A stretch of DNA of 64,000 nucleotides from Panacagrimonas perspica (lineage in GTDB: Bacteria > Pseudomonadota > Gammaproteobacteria > Nevskiales > Nevskiaceae). Below, one piece after another: positions 9,601 to 19,652 of this stretch (positions within the stretch are counted from its first letter, which is position 1; every line of letters begins with the position of its first letter). The translations under genes were made by a program, and so were the position numbers. The stretch spans positions 186,001 through 250,000 of the forward strand of contig NZ_SOBT01000008.1 in the NCBI RefSeq assembly GCF_004364935.1. The letters run 5' to 3'. The notes under the pieces were generated by a model. The model ran no database searches and was not told where the DNA came from. It worked only from the letters and a program-made list of their open reading frames with translations.

Positions 9601-10191
9601 CAGGCCTCGGACAGGGCGACCCTGCCGCCGGTGGTGATCTATTCGCGGCGCGAGCTGACGCCGGACGAAAGCCTGCGCCTGCGCGAGTACACCGGCAGCA
9701 TCGTCATTCACGGCGCCCGCTCGCCGGAGCGCCTGATCGACGAGGTTCATCTGTTCCTGCACGCCATCGAGCGGCCGGGAAAGCCGCCTGCGGCGCCCGA
9801 GCCGCGGACGCCGGGCGCGGATCTCACGGGAAAAACCGTGCTCGTCGTGGACGACGACATGCGCAATGTCTTCGCGTTGTCCAAGACGCTGCGGATGCGC
9901 GGCCTGAACGTCGTGATGGCACAGGACGGGCACAAGGCGCTGGCGCAGCTCGAAGCCCGCAGCGATATCGACATCGTGCTGATGGACATCATGATGCCGG
10001 GCATGGACGGCTACGAGACGATCCGCCGCATCCGCAGTGCGGCCCAATGGCAGCGCCTGCCTATCATCGCGGTCACCGCCAAGGCGATGAAGGGTGATCG
10101 CGAGAAATGCATCGAGGCGGGCGCGAACGACTACTGCGCCAAGCCCATCGACATCGACCAGCTCGTGTCGCTGCTGCGGGTCTGGGCGTGA
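6637..10191 (+). CDS. Hybrid sensor histidine kinase: CHASE3-HAMP-GAF-HisKA-HATPase-REC-REC(degenerate)-REC
   Basis: 1184 residues. Order: TM1 (~14-40), periplasmic CHASE3 (~41-185, with [21 protein letters not shown]), TM2 (~190-215), HAMP (~215-270), GAF (~285-420), a Glu/Arg-rich coiled coil (~430-540), HisKA with phospho-acceptor His546 ([13 protein letters not shown]), HATPase ([29 protein letters not shown]), then three receiver modules. REC1 has the acidic pair at 809-811 and Asp853. REC2 keeps Asp975 but has VDHDP in the acidic pocket and no recognisable Lys, so it is probably inactive. REC3 is complete (VVDDD, Asp1117, Lys1169). The start is TTG at 6637, overlapping the TerB stop; the next in-frame Met would delete TM1. 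Probable partner of the CheR, CheB and GGDEF genes downstream. Confidence 0.93.
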   Translation: MSQEKPGWFESLAVRGKLGAVFGVQLAVLSLGTAAVLAALTQMREARRWTDHTHNVIEQIEAMRGEAVEQQAGLRGYIITSDRRFLEPYRYGVVEFENISQRLGVLVRDNPAQYERYSRVLALMGEWQTDVAARDIAYTENPATHHLAVEATIGGGGQRRIDAIKRLCEEMIREERRLLVSRSGTMERVESLLLSLIVGLMLAGWFTGAYAVALVNRVLGTPLSRLADLVPRLITGESVDVPYLERRDEVGTLARAFERLRDSSAEQRRADWVREQAARVLGALQHCDSDATFSDTLINRLCGVLEGGYGLAYRWNEQSAVLEWCAGFGLPDASVTRRRFRLGEGMIGQSMVERRIIEMMPVPAGYLQIVSGLGAAAPASVLFAPLTARGETVGVVEIGMLKPMTTAQRELLEQVIVTSALAWHSVSRSVRTSELLEESRGMTDELQSQQESLRAQGEELRSANEALRGRGEQLEEQGRRLRASEEELRAQAEELLITNSALEEKTGALRMRQDELEAARIDLERKASDLEQASHYKSEFLANMSHELRTPLNSMLILSKMLADNSDGNLDAEQVESARIMHDSGRSLLSLINDILDLSKVEAGKMGVALETVNVSTSLNALLQRFRPLAGERGLKFTVRIEPDATRELETDGARLAQILSNLLSNAFKFTHEGEIELLAEKAQLGAVPAVALSVRDTGIGIPAGKLDRVFQAFEQADSSTSRRYGGTGLGLSIVSGMTTLLGGQVKVRSEEGKGSTFTIVLPERSPQSQTATTTAGPPGVDTGAAPSLIAEPEPGEPPTGTPALLIVEDDRAFAKVLADIATRRGLDVVTAHTGRDALALARKRKLFGVLLDIGLPDISGWEVLERLKANPFTAGVPVHVVSGGDDSDRGKELGAVGFLRKPVDREAVVQALERVGAGNAPRRRRLLLVDHDPASRADIVALLSAENASIVEAGSAADGLAHLQAENFDGLIVDPDLADMPNFEFLAQASDRATLPPVVIYSRRELTPDESLRLREYTGSIVIHGARSPERLIDEVHLFLHAIERPGKPPAAPEPRTPGADLTGKTVLVVDDDMRNVFALSKTLRMRGLNVVMAQDGHKALAQLEARSDIDIVLMDIMMPGMDGYETIRRIRSAAQWQRLPIIAVTAKAMKGDREKCIEAGANDYCAKPIDIDQLVSLLRVWA

Positions 10192-10254
10192 CGAATGCGG
10201 AATTCGGCACCATCGACACTCGGGAGCGCTGTTTTCTCGCGGCGTTATTCGGCT

Positions 10255-10337
10255 GCCACGGATTTCACGGATGAGCACGGACAGAGGACAAGAAACGCAT
10301 TCAGCTGTTATCCGTGTTTTTCCGTGAAATCCGCGGC
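10255..10337. repeat. Inverted repeat CCACGGATTTCACGGAT...ATCCGTG...TTTCCGTGAAATCCGCGG
   Basis: Two arms of about 28 bases (10255-10283 and 10310-10337) are imperfect inverted complements around CACGGATTTCACGGATGAGCACGGA. It is clearly lower in GC than its surroundings and lies between the histidine kinase and cheR. Repeats of this ACGGATTTCACGGAT type occur between genes in many unrelated bacteria. It could attenuate readthrough from the kinase into cheR. Confidence 0.8.
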
Positions 10338-10382
10338 GAAAGAAAAAAGTCGGAATCGCCTGCGGTCCGCGGTGCAAGCCTG

Positions 10383-11225
10383 ATGCACACCTCCGACCGT
10401 CACGACATCGAGATCGATCTGTTCCGGCGCGCATTGATGCTGCGGCATGGCTACGACTTCACCGGCTACGCCCCGGCCTCGTTCAAGCGCCGTGTGCTGG
10501 CGCTGCAGGCCGCGGTCCAGGCGCCGACGGTCAGTCGTCTCACCGAACGCCTGCTGCATGAAGACGGTTTCGTGCGCACCGTCATTGGCCGGCTGTCGGT
10601 TCCCGTGTCGGAGATGTTCCGCGATCCATCGGTGTTCCGCGCGCTGCGCGAGGACGTGATGCCGGTGCTGGCGACCTGGCCGCAGATCAACATCTGGCAG
10701 GCCGGCTGTGCGCACGGCGAAGAGGTCTACTCGCTCGCCATCGTGCTGCGCGAGTGCGGCCTGTACGAGCGCGCGCACATCTTCGCGACCGACTTCAGCG
10801 AAGAGGCATTGGCGCGCGCCGAAGAAGGGATCTATCCGCTGCACGAGGCGCGCGCGTACTCCGACAACTATCTGCGCGCCGGCGGCACGGGCTCGCTGTC
10901 GGACTGGTACGTCGCGCGCTACAACCGGATCAAGCTCGACGAGTCACTGCGCAAGCGCGTCACGTTCGCGCGACACAATCTGGTCAGCGACGGCGTGTTC
11001 GGCGAGATGCAGCTCATCGTCTGCCGAAACGTGCTGATCTATTTCGGCGATGACCTGCAGGAGCGCGCGCTGGGCCTGTTCCGGGACAGCCTCGTCCACG
11101 GCGGCTTCCTGTGCCTGGGCAATCGCGAATCACTGGCGTACTCGGCGATGGCGGACGATTTCGAGCGGCTGAGCGAAGAAACCGCGATCTACCGGCGGGG
11201 GATCCGTGCGCGCCGGACGATATGA
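10383..11225 (+). CDS. cheR: CheR-type chemoreceptor methyltransferase
   Basis: 280 residues. The N-terminal helical part holds DLFRRALMLRHGYDFTGYAPASFKRRV. The SAM-binding motif reads QAGCAHGEEVYSLAIVL (usual form GCSTGEEPYS), followed by ATDFSEEALARAEEGIY and the CRNVLIYF motif. CheR proteins transfer methyl groups from S-adenosylmethionine to glutamates of methyl-accepting receptors, but no such receptor gene is in this window. The ATG at 10383 is preferred over an earlier in-frame ATG at 10314 that would translate the inverted repeat. It overlaps cheB by 20 bases. Confidence 0.92.
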   Translation: MHTSDRHDIEIDLFRRALMLRHGYDFTGYAPASFKRRVLALQAAVQAPTVSRLTERLLHEDGFVRTVIGRLSVPVSEMFRDPSVFRALREDVMPVLATWPQINIWQAGCAHGEEVYSLAIVLRECGLYERAHIFATDFSEEALARAEEGIYPLHEARAYSDNYLRAGGTGSLSDWYVARYNRIKLDESLRKRVTFARHNLVSDGVFGEMQLIVCRNVLIYFGDDLQERALGLFRDSLVHGGFLCLGNRESLAYSAMADDFERLSEETAIYRRGIRARRTI

Positions 11226-11778
11226 CGCCATCGTCATGGCGGCCTCCAGCGGCGGCATCGATGCGTTGCGGATCGTGCTGGGCGCGCTGGATGCGCGCCT
11301 GCGCGCTCCCGTCCTGATCGTGCAGCATACGGCGTCCGAAAACGGCCACGCACTGTGCGAATTGTTTGCGGCGGCCAGCGTCATTCCGGTGATCGAGGCC
11401 GAGCCGCGTCAGCCCATCGTCGGCGGCTGCGCGTATCTCGCGCCGCCGGGTTATCACCTGCTGGTCGAGGCCGGTCCGCGCGCTGCATTGAGCGTGGACG
11501 ACAAGGTGTGCCATGTGCGACCTTCGGCCGACGTCCTGTTCGAGTCGGCCGCAGACGTGTGGCGCAGCGCACTGATCGGCGTGGTGCTGACCGGGGCCAA
11601 CGACGACGGCGCCGCCGGCATGCTGGCCATCCGCAGCAGGAAAGGCCTCGGGATCGTTCAGCTCCCGGACGAGGCCGAAATGCGAGAGATGCCCGAAGCC
11701 GCGTTGCGGCTGGCCGGGGCGGATCATGTGCTGAGGCTCGCCGCCATCGGCCCGCTGCTCAACCAACTGTGCGGCTAG
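11206..11778 (+). CDS. cheB: CheB-type methylesterase, catalytic domain only
   Basis: 190 residues, about half of E. coli CheB because the N-terminal receiver domain is absent. The catalytic triad is visible: Ser14 in AASSGG, His41 in IVQHTASE, and the Asp of TGANDDGAAGM. It also has GCAYLAPPGYHLLVE and EAEMREMPEAAL typical of the family. Such enzymes hydrolyse (or deamidate) receptor glutamate methyl esters. The start is GTG at 11206, inside the end of cheR, giving MRAGRYDAIVMAAS. Without its own receiver its activity must be controlled otherwise, possibly by the hybrid kinase's receivers. Confidence 0.9.
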   Translation: MRAGRYDAIVMAASSGGIDALRIVLGALDARLRAPVLIVQHTASENGHALCELFAAASVIPVIEAEPRQPIVGGCAYLAPPGYHLLVEAGPRAALSVDDKVCHVRPSADVLFESAADVWRSALIGVVLTGANDDGAAGMLAIRSRKGLGIVQLPDEAEMREMPEAALRLAGADHVLRLAAIGPLLNQLCG

Positions 11779-11800
11779 GCCGCTCAACGTTTCCTACGTC

Positions 11801-12904
11801 ATGTCGAATACCGAAGCCCCTCCTGCAGCAAGCGCCCCCGACCTGGCCGATCTGCCGAAAATTCTGGTCGTCGACGACACCGCGGCCAACCTCGTGGCGA
11901 TGCGTCGCCTGCTGCGCAACTCCGGTGCCCAACTGGTGGAGGCCAAGTCCGGCAACGATGCGCTGGCCGCCTGCCTCGATCACGAGTTCGCGCTGATCCT
12001 GCTGGACGTGCAGATGCCGGACATCGACGGTTTCGAAGTCGCGGCGTTGCTGTCGGAAGAAACGCGTACGCGCGAGACGCCCATCATCTTCGTGACGGCC
12101 GCGTACGGCGACGACCTGAATCGTCTCAAGGGCTACAAGCACGGCGCGGTCGACTACATCGCCAAGCCGGTGAACGACGTGGTGCTGCTGTCGAAGGTGC
12201 GCGTGTTTCTCGACCTCTACAACGGCAAGCGCATGATGCGCGACCTGCTCGACGTGCTCGGGCAGCGCAACGCCGAACTCGAACGCGAAGTCGCGGAGCG
12301 CAAGCGCCTGGAAGAACTCGCGCGGCATCAGGCGGGGCACGATGCGCTGACGGGACTGCCGAATCGGCTGCTGTTCATGGACCGCTTGTCGCAAGCGGTC
12401 TCTCGTTCGGACCGCCGCCAGGATCGCTTCGCGCTGCTGTACCTGGATCTGGATGGCTTCAAGCCCATCAACGATCGCTACGGACATTTCGCGGGCGATC
12501 TGACGCTCAGGCAGATCGCGCAGCGTCTCCAGCAGGGCGTGCGGCGTTCCGACACCTGCGCCCGCATCGGGGGCGACGAGTTCGCGATCATCATGGATGG
12601 CGCGCCGGACGGCGAGGCGCAGCGCATCGGCGAAAAGCTCTGCGAGATTCTCCGCCAGCCGTTCAAGCTGGAGCTCGCGGAAGCCGGGAACCCGGAAGTG
12701 CAAGTCGGCGCGAGCATCGGCATCGCGCTGTTTCCCGACTACGCCAGCGAGCCTGCTTCCCGCCAGAATCACGACGAGCGCCTCGAGGAATTGATCCGGG
12801 TCGCCGACGAGGCGATGTACGCGGCAAAGCGTGCGGGCAAGAACCGGGTGGTGGTGGCGGCGCGTCCCGGGACGACGGAAGGCCAGGTCCAGGGTTCGCC
12901 GTAG
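11801..12904 (+). CDS. Response regulator diguanylate cyclase (REC-GGDEF)
   Basis: 367 residues. The receiver domain spans ~20-140 (ILVVDDTAAN, phospho-acceptor Asp in LILLDVQMPDIDG, Lys in YIAKPVND). A coiled coil (~145-182, RNAELEREVAERKRLEELARHQ) links it to a GGDEF domain with an intact GGDEF signature at residues 257-261. An RxxD inhibitory site (RRSD) lies exactly five residues before it. It should therefore make cyclic di-GMP from GTP and be feedback-inhibited by the product. It is the last gene of the kinase-cheR-cheB run and the likely output of that pathway. Confidence 0.95.
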   Translation: MSNTEAPPAASAPDLADLPKILVVDDTAANLVAMRRLLRNSGAQLVEAKSGNDALAACLDHEFALILLDVQMPDIDGFEVAALLSEETRTRETPIIFVTAAYGDDLNRLKGYKHGAVDYIAKPVNDVVLLSKVRVFLDLYNGKRMMRDLLDVLGQRNAELEREVAERKRLEELARHQAGHDALTGLPNRLLFMDRLSQAVSRSDRRQDRFALLYLDLDGFKPINDRYGHFAGDLTLRQIAQRLQQGVRRSDTCARIGGDEFAIIMDGAPDGEAQRIGEKLCEILRQPFKLELAEAGNPEVQVGASIGIALFPDYASEPASRQNHDERLEELIRVADEAMYAAKRAGKNRVVVAARPGTTEGQVQGSP

Positions 12905-12965
12905 CGCGGGCGAAGCCGGGATCCCGCTTCGACCGGACGCGAAAAGCGCCGGGCCACGGTGGGGA

Positions 12966-13592
12966 CTAGGTGTCGTCCTCGAGCATGTACAGCGCCACCT
13001 CGGCGAACAGATTCGGCCACGCCGTGATGCGCTTGCCCTGACGCAGCGCGCGGTCGAGCAGGCTGCGGCGCACGCAGGTCCAGCGGCGCGCGGTACAGAG
13101 CGCTTCGAAATCCTGGACCGTGCACAGGTGAATGTTGGGCGTGTCGTACCACTGATCGGGTAGCGACTTGGTCAGCGGCATGTGCCCCATCAGCAACTGC
13201 GTGCGCACGCGCCAGTGGCCGAAATTGGGGAACGTCACGATGGCACGACGGCCCACGCGCAGGATCTCGGTCAGCGCCAGGTCCGGTCGCACCAGGGCCT
13301 GCAAGGTCTGCGTCAGGACCACGTAATCGAACGAATCCGTCGCGAAGTCCTTGAGCCCGTCGTCGACGTCGGCCTGGATCGCGTTGACGCCGCGCGCCAC
13401 GCAGGCACTGAGCTTGTCCGGGTCGATCTCCAGGCCGTAGCCGCGAACCTGACGCGTGCGGGCCAGGTGGTCGAGCAGAGTGCCGTCGCCGCATCCGAGG
13501 TCGAGGATGCGGCTGCCGGGTTCGATCCACTCGCTGATGACCGCGAGGTCGGGTCGCAGCGAGCCGTCGACGAGCGGAGAGGGCGGCGTCAT
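12966..13592 (-). CDS. metW: Methionine biosynthesis protein MetW
   Basis: 208 residues. MetW is a SAM-methyltransferase-fold protein encoded next to metX in many proteobacteria and required for or stimulating its acyltransferase activity. Visible motifs are the SAM-fold glycine loop [53 protein letters not shown] and [21 protein letters not shown], all typical of the family. Its ATG overlaps the metX TGA by four bases (ATGA), so the two proteins are probably made in fixed ratio. Confidence 0.96.
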   Translation of the reverse strand: MTPPSPLVDGSLRPDLAVISEWIEPGSRILDLGCGDGTLLDHLARTRQVRGYGLEIDPDKLSACVARGVNAIQADVDDGLKDFATDSFDYVVLTQTLQALVRPDLALTEILRVGRRAIVTFPNFGHWRVRTQLLMGHMPLTKSLPDQWYDTPNIHLCTVQDFEALCTARRWTCVRRSLLDRALRQGKRITAWPNLFAEVALYMLEDDT

Positions 13593-14755
13593 GCGCTGAC
13601 CTGCTCGTCGGCGACGCGGGCGAGGTAACGGCCCAGCACGTCGTGGTAGGCCGGAATCGGCATCAGGAAGTCGTCGTGGCCCAGCTGCGATTCGATCAGC
13701 GCGTAGCTGACGTCGCGATCGGCCTCGACCAGGCTCTTCACGATCTCGCGCGAACGCGCCGGCGAGAAGCGCCAGTCGCTGGAGAACGCGATCACCAGGA
13801 ATCGCGCACGCGCCTGGCGCAACGCCGTGACCAGCGAGTCGCCGTAGTCGCGCGACGGATCGAAGTAGTCCAGCGCCTTGGTCATGATCAGGTACGTGTT
13901 CGCATCGAAACGATCGACGAACGCCGAACCCTGGTGGCGCAGATAGCTCTCGACCTCGAACTCGACGTCGAAGTTGAACGAGGGCGCCGCGAGCTTGAGT
14001 TCAGAGCCGAAGCGGCGGCGCATCGCGGCGTCGGACAGATACGTGATGTGGCCGAGCATGCGTGCGAGCTTCAGGCCGCGCGAAGGCACGACGTTGTGCT
14101 CGTAGAAGCGGCCGCCGTGGAATTCGGGATCGGACAGGATCGCCTGGCGCGCGATCTCGTTGAACGCGATGTTCTGCGCGGACAGCTTGGGCGCCGCGGC
14201 GATGACGCAGGCGTGGCGGATGCGATCGGGCAGATCGATGGCCCACTGCATCACCTGCATGCCGCCCAGCGAGCCGCCGATCGCGGCCGCCCACACGCGG
14301 ATGCCGAGCGCGTCGGCGAGCATGGCCTGCGAGCGCACCCAGTCGCGCACCGTCAGCAGCGGGAAGTCCGGTCCCCAGAGGCGCCCGGTTTCCGGGTTGA
14401 ACGTGTTGGGGCCAGTGGAGCCGCGACAGCCGCCGAGGTTGTTCAGGCTGACGACGAAGAAGCGGCGCGTGTCGATCGGCTTGCCCGGGCCGATGCAGTT
14501 GTCCCACCAGCCCGGCTTGCGGTCGTCGGCGGAATTCACGCCGGCGGCGTGGTGATCGCCCGACAGCGCGTGACAGACCAGGATCGCGTTCGAAGCGTCG
14601 GCGTTCAGACGGCCATAGGTTTCGACGACCAGATCGAAGCGCGGCAACGTGCGCCCGCAGTCGAGCTTGAGCGGCTGCTCGATGGCGATGCGGCGCGCCT
14701 CGACCACGCCGACGGAGTCGGCCGGCAGGACACCCGGCGGCGACGAGTCACTCAT
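13589..14755 (-). CDS. metX: Homoserine O-acyltransferase MetX
   Basis: 388 residues, alpha/beta-hydrolase fold. The enzyme acylates L-homoserine, the first committed step of methionine synthesis. Seen: [24 protein letters not shown], the nucleophile elbow [12 protein letters not shown] (Ser162), FSSDWRFSP and the catalytic His in LGHDDF. MetX proteins with an adjacent metW may use succinyl-CoA rather than acetyl-CoA; I cannot decide this from sequence reading. The start at 14755 shares one base with the yggT stop (TGATG). Fourth-to-last step of a proC-yggT-metX-metW run. Confidence 0.95.
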   Translation of the reverse strand: MSDSSPPGVLPADSVGVVEARRIAIEQPLKLDCGRTLPRFDLVVETYGRLNADASNAILVCHALSGDHHAAGVNSADDRKPGWWDNCIGPGKPIDTRRFFVVSLNNLGGCRGSTGPNTFNPETGRLWGPDFPLLTVRDWVRSQAMLADALGIRVWAAAIGGSLGGMQVMQWAIDLPDRIRHACVIAAAPKLSAQNIAFNEIARQAILSDPEFHGGRFYEHNVVPSRGLKLARMLGHITYLSDAAMRRRFGSELKLAAPSFNFDVEFEVESYLRHQGSAFVDRFDANTYLIMTKALDYFDPSRDYGDSLVTALRQARARFLVIAFSSDWRFSPARSREIVKSLVEADRDVSYALIESQLGHDDFLMPIPAYHDVLGRYLARVADEQVSA

Positions 14756-15327
14756 CAGCCGAGAATTCCGGCGCGGAAGAAGATCGGCAGCGGCACCAGC
14801 ATCACGACCACCTGCATCAGGATGATGGCGAGCAGCGGCGACAGGTCGAGACCTGCAATGGACGGAACCAGCCGACGGATCGGGCGCAGGATCGGCTCGT
14901 TCATGCTCCACAGGATGTTCGAGGCCGGATTGTTCACGCCCGGTCCGAACCACGACAGGATCGCCTGGAACGTCAGCGCCACGGTGTAGAGGTTGGCGGC
15001 CAGCACCACGATCTTGAGCACCGCGAACAGCGGCACCGCGAACGTCGATACACCGATGCCGAACATCCACGCCACGATGTAGATGTAGATCACCGCGAGC
15101 ACGAGCAGGTAGGCGGTTGCGGCGGTATCGAGCCGGCGCCAGCGGGGGATCGCCTTCTGGAACGGCCCGAGCACCGGCTGCGTGATCTTCCACACGAGCT
15201 GCGAGACCGGGTTGTAGAAGTCGGCGCGCACCCAGCCGAGCACGATGCGCAGGATCACCGCGCACAGGTACAGGTTGAGCAGGGTCGAAACCAGGTAGTT
15301 CAGTGCGTTGCTGGCGTTGGCGCCCAT
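14755..15327 (-). CDS. YggT family inner-membrane protein
   Basis: 190 residues with two copies of the YggT unit, each a hydrophobic helix followed by the loop W-x(4)-NP-x(3)-[29 protein letters not shown] and [26 protein letters not shown]. At least four membrane segments are visible. The function is not settled; in several bacteria homologues affect osmotic or division phenotypes. It lies 46 bases downstream of proC and overlaps metX, a common gammaproteobacterial order. Confidence 0.93.
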   Translation of the reverse strand: MGANASNALNYLVSTLLNLYLCAVILRIVLGWVRADFYNPVSQLVWKITQPVLGPFQKAIPRWRRLDTAATAYLLVLAVIYIYIVAWMFGIGVSTFAVPLFAVLKIVVLAANLYTVALTFQAILSWFGPGVNNPASNILWSMNEPILRPIRRLVPSIAGLDLSPLLAIILMQVVVMLVPLPIFFRAGILG

Positions 15328-15373
15328 CTGGTCGAGTGCGGGTTGGTGCGGCGTTGGATTCGGATCGGGCGGA

Positions 15374-16192
15374 CTACTGGGCGCTGCCGAGTTGGTCGCC
15401 CAGTTCCTTCGAGCGGCGCGCAGCCGCCGCGAGGGCTTCCCGGAACATGGGGCGCAGGCCGGCGCTTTCCAGATGCTCGAGCGCGGCCTGCGTGGTGCCG
15501 CCCTTCGAGGTCACCTGGACGCGCAGCTCGGCCACATCGGTGGTGCCGGCCTCGATCATGCGCGCTGCGCCGATGCAGGTGCGCGCGGCGAGCTGGGCGG
15601 CCGTCGCCGGCGCCAGGCCCAGGGCGACGCCGGCTTCGCGCATCGCCTCGACCAGCAGGAAGAAATACGCGGGACCGGACCCCGACACGGCGGTCACCGC
15701 ATCGAGCTCCGCCTCGTGATTCAGCCAGACGGTCTGGCCGGCGGCGCGCAGGACGGTCTCGGCGCGCTGGCGCGCTGACTCGGGCGTGCCGGGCTCGGCA
15801 TACAGGCCGCTGATGCCGCAGCCGTACAGCGCCGGCGTGTTCGGCATGCTGCGCACGTAGTGCAGCGTGGGTCCGAGCGCGGCGCGCAGGAAATCCAGGC
15901 GAATGCCCGCCGCGATGGACACCACGCAGGCGCCCGCATCGGGCTTCAGCCCGCGCAGGGCTTCGCCCATCTGCTGCGGCTTGACCGCGAGCACCAGGGT
16001 GCCGGCTCCGGTCACGATCTCGGCCGCCGAGGGCGCCACGCGCACGCCGAGGCGGTCGCGCAGGGCCTGCGCGCGCGTCGCGTCGGGCTCGGCCACGTGC
16101 AGCGAACCGGGTGCGTGGCCGGCGGCGATCAGGCCGCCGATCAGGCTCGTGGCCATATTGCCGCCACCGATGAAGGCAATGACGTCGGACAT
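15374..16192 (-). CDS. proC: Pyrroline-5-carboxylate reductase
   Basis: 272 residues. Reduces 1-pyrroline-5-carboxylate to proline with NAD(P)H, the last step of proline synthesis. The N-terminal dinucleotide fold reads IAFIGGGNMATSLIGGL; VLAVKPQQM, RSMPNTPAL and the C-terminal signature VTAVSGSGPAYFFLLVEAM and TSKGGTTQAAL are all present. The start at 16192 gives MSDVIAF; longer in-frame sequence upstream reads into the ilvA region. Divergent from ilvA across 88 bases. Confidence 0.96.
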   Translation of the reverse strand: MSDVIAFIGGGNMATSLIGGLIAAGHAPGSLHVAEPDATRAQALRDRLGVRVAPSAAEIVTGAGTLVLAVKPQQMGEALRGLKPDAGACVVSIAAGIRLDFLRAALGPTLHYVRSMPNTPALYGCGISGLYAEPGTPESARQRAETVLRAAGQTVWLNHEAELDAVTAVSGSGPAYFFLLVEAMREAGVALGLAPATAAQLAARTCIGAARMIEAGTTDVAELRVQVTSKGGTTQAALEHLESAGLRPMFREALAAAARRSKELGDQLGSAQ

Positions 16193-16234
16193 GGACGTGC
16201 AGGGTTCCAGGACAGGGCCGAGTGGGAGGGCCGC

Positions 16235-16241
16235 TATCATA
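16235..16241. promoter_or_regulatory. Candidate overlapping -10 boxes between proC and ilvA
   Basis: TATCAT (16235-16240, plus strand) and, on the other strand, TATGAT (complement of 16236-16241) overlap almost completely and lie 40-50 bases from each start codon. The -35 regions are weak on both strands, so this is a proposal from position and base composition only. Confidence 0.3.
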
Positions 16242-16280
16242 CGGCCCCCGCAAGTCCCTGAAACCGGCTCGAAGTCCCTC

Positions 16281-17873
<1,593 letters not shown>

Positions 17874-17878
17874 GCCCC

Positions 17879-17946
17879 GTAGCCCGGACGAAGTCCGGGA
17901 TGCCACTTGATCGAACCGGAAAATCCCCGGGCTTCGCCCGGGCTAC
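17879..17946. repeat. Intergenic hairpin repeat, copy 2
   Basis: GTAGCCCGGACGAAGTCCGGG (left) pairs with a right arm CCCGGGCTTCGCCCGGGCTAC. It sits between the convergent ilvA and EVE genes, where it could fold on either transcript. Same family as the copies at 30481, 38887 and 41756. Confidence 0.85.
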
Positions 17947-17951
17947 GGGAC

Positions 17952-18419
17952 TCAGGCCTTCTCGCCTGCCAGCTTCAGAATGGCCTTCCAGTGCGGCGCC
18001 GACACCGGCGTCACCGACAGCCGCGTGCCGCGCTCGAGAATGCGCAGGCCCGTGAACTTCGCTTCGTGCTTGCGCAGCTCGTCGAGCAGCACCGGGCGCT
18101 CGAACTTGGACTTGAACTTCACGTCCACGAGCAGCCAGCGCGGTTCCTCGCGCTTGGAGCGCGCATCGTAGTGCTCGTGCTTGGGTTCGAACTGGGTGGG
18201 ATCGGGGTAGGCGCGCGAGACGATCTCCATCAGGCCGACGACACCCGGCTGAGGGCAGCTCGAGTGGTAGAAGAAGGCGAGATCTCCGGGCTGCATGTCG
18301 TCGCGGAACATGTTGCGCACCTGGTAGTTGCGCACGCCGTCCCACGGCGCCGTCTTCTTCGACGCGAGGTCGTCGATCGAGAAACAGTCGGGTTCTGACT
18401 TCATCAACCAGTAGGCCAT
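17952..18419 (-). CDS. EVE domain protein
   Basis: 155 residues, all one EVE (PUA-like) domain: MAYWLMKSEPDCFSIDDL, PWDGVRNYQVRNMFRDDM, GDLAFFYHSSC, GVVGLMEIVSRAYPDPTQF and RWLLVDVKF. EVE proteins of the thymocyte nuclear protein 1 type bind modified bases in nucleic acids; their bacterial roles are mostly unknown. The start at 18419 gives the family's usual first residues. Lies 54 bases downstream of fau on the same strand. Confidence 0.95.
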   Translation of the reverse strand: MAYWLMKSEPDCFSIDDLASKKTAPWDGVRNYQVRNMFRDDMQPGDLAFFYHSSCPQPGVVGLMEIVSRAYPDPTQFEPKHEHYDARSKREEPRWLLVDVKFKSKFERPVLLDELRKHEAKFTGLRILERGTRLSVTPVSAPHWKAILKLAGEKA

Positions 18420-18474
18420 GGCGGCTCCTGCGGCGGGATTCGTGTGCGTGACGACGATTATCGCCGCCAGATGA

Positions 18475-19071
18475 TTATCGCCGCGAAAAGTAGCGCAATC
18501 CGCGTTCCGTGCAGACCGCATCCAGCGGCTGATCCCAGGGTTCGCGCGGGAGCGCATCCACTTCCTGCAAGGCGTAGGCGAAGCCCACGCAGAACGGCCG
18601 CGGACGCTGTCGTGCGAGCCAGCGATCGTAGTAGCCGGCGCCGCTGCCCAGGCGCGTGCCGGAGCCGTCGAAGCCACGCAGCGGCAGCACCAGGACATCG
18701 ATGCGCGATCGCGCGACGCGGCGACGTCGCGCGGGCTCCCGGATGCCATGACGGCGTCGCCGCAGCGGCGCGTGCGGATCGAGCGGGATCATGCGCATCG
18801 CCGTATCCGGTCCCGGTGCGATGGCAGGAACCAGGACGCACTTGCCTGCGCGATGCAGCGCGCGAATCAGCACGTTGGTGTCGAGTTCGGAGCCTGCGGC
18901 GAGATACACCGCGACGTGGCGCGCGCGCCGAAGCGAGGGCAGCCGCATCAGGTTTCGCGCCGCACGGATTGCGTGCTGATGCGCGGCTGCCGATGTGATC
19001 GTCGCGCGTGCGGCGCGGAGTTCGCGCCGCCGTTGCGCTTTTTCCAGCGCAACGGATACCGCTGAATTCAA
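18475..19071 (-). CDS. fau: 5-formyltetrahydrofolate cyclo-ligase
   Basis: 198 residues if started at TTG 19071. The enzyme makes 5,10-methenyltetrahydrofolate from 5-formyltetrahydrofolate with ATP. Seen: an Arg/Lys-rich N-terminus (EKAQRRRELRAARATI), VAVYLAAGSELDTNVL, PLRGFDGSGTRLGSGAGYYDRWLA (the GxGxGYYD signature) and VGFAYALQEVDALP. The start is uncertain: the only canonical initiator near the expected N-terminus is this TTG, two bases after the predicted 3' end of 6S RNA. In gammaproteobacteria fau follows 6S RNA and is often co-transcribed with it. Confidence 0.88.
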   Translation of the reverse strand: MNSAVSVALEKAQRRRELRAARATITSAAAHQHAIRAARNLMRLPSLRRARHVAVYLAAGSELDTNVLIRALHRAGKCVLVPAIAPGPDTAMRMIPLDPHAPLRRRRHGIREPARRRRVARSRIDVLVLPLRGFDGSGTRLGSGAGYYDRWLARQRPRPFCVGFAYALQEVDALPREPWDQPLDAVCTERGLRYFSRR

Positions 19072-19072
19072 G

Positions 19073-19257
19073 GTGCCCCCCGCGGCGCCGTCAGCTTGCC
19101 CGGGTCCTTGAGACAAAGGTCTCAAGTGGGTGCCGCGCCAGATCATCGGGCTTCCCGCCGACATCGCGGGCCTGCACGCCAGAAACGGGTAAGGCTCCCT
19201 GGTGGTGAAAATAGGCTCAAGGGGCTTGGAGCACGCTTGGGCGCTACGAGAGGCACG
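19073..19257 (-). ncRNA. ssrS: 6S RNA (SsrS)
   Basis: About 185 nt between zapA and fau, the standard gammaproteobacterial position (E. coli 6S is 184 nt). Read on the minus strand, the 5' end GTGCCTCTCG pairs with the 3' end CGGGGGGCAC as a closing stem. Central segments GAGCCTATTTTCACCACC and CACTTGAGACCTTTGTCTCAAGG match the shape and much of the wording of the 6S consensus. A -10 box lies directly upstream. 6S RNA mimics an open promoter and sequesters sigma-70 RNA polymerase in stationary phase. Ends are predicted to within a few bases. Confidence 0.92.
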
Positions 19258-19263
19258 ACCCAA

Positions 19264-19291
19264 GAATAGCACCTGATCGCGGAATCCCAAG
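19264..19291 (-). promoter_or_regulatory. Promoter of 6S RNA
   Basis: On the minus strand, TATTCT (complement of 19264-19269) lies six bases before the predicted 6S 5' end. TTGGGA (complement of 19286-19291) lies 16 bases farther upstream. Spacing and position fit a sigma-70 promoter; processing from a zapA transcript could also contribute. Confidence 0.6.
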
Positions 19292-19325
19292 GGGGTCCGT
19301 CGGCTCGCGATGCGCGTTGGTCGCG

Positions 19326-19652
19326 TTACTCGAGTGCGAGCGTGGAATCGATATCCAGACGCAGTTGCTTGACGCGCTCGACCGACGCGTTGCTCGGCGG
19401 ACTCACCTTGTCCGATCCGCGCGCTTCGAGCAGTTCGCGCGTGAGATTCAACGCCGCCATCACGGCGATGCGTTCGGCGCCCAGCGCCTTTCCGCGTTTG
19501 CGGATGGCCATCATGCGGTCGTTGAGGAAGTCCGCGGACGCGACCAGCGCCTCGTGCTCTTCCTGCGCGCAGACGACGGTGTATTCGCGGCCCATGATGC
19601 GGACCGTGACGCTCATGCTTTCTGCTTCAGCCGCAGACGCTTTGGGGCTCAT
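19326..19652 (-). CDS. zapA: Cell division protein ZapA
   Basis: 108 residues. ZapA binds FtsZ and stabilises the Z ring. Visible: VTVRIMGREYTVVCAQEEHEALVASADFLNDRM, which is the ZapA globular head, followed by AERIAVMAALNLTRELLEARG and a C-terminal helix. The ATG at 19652 overlaps the stop of the upstream coiled-coil gene by four bases (ATGA), which favours it over the internal Met13. Followed by 6S RNA and fau. Confidence 0.94.
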   Translation of the reverse strand: MSPKASAAEAESMSVTVRIMGREYTVVCAQEEHEALVASADFLNDRMMAIRKRGKALGAERIAVMAALNLTRELLEARGSDKVSPPSNASVERVKQLRLDIDSTLALE

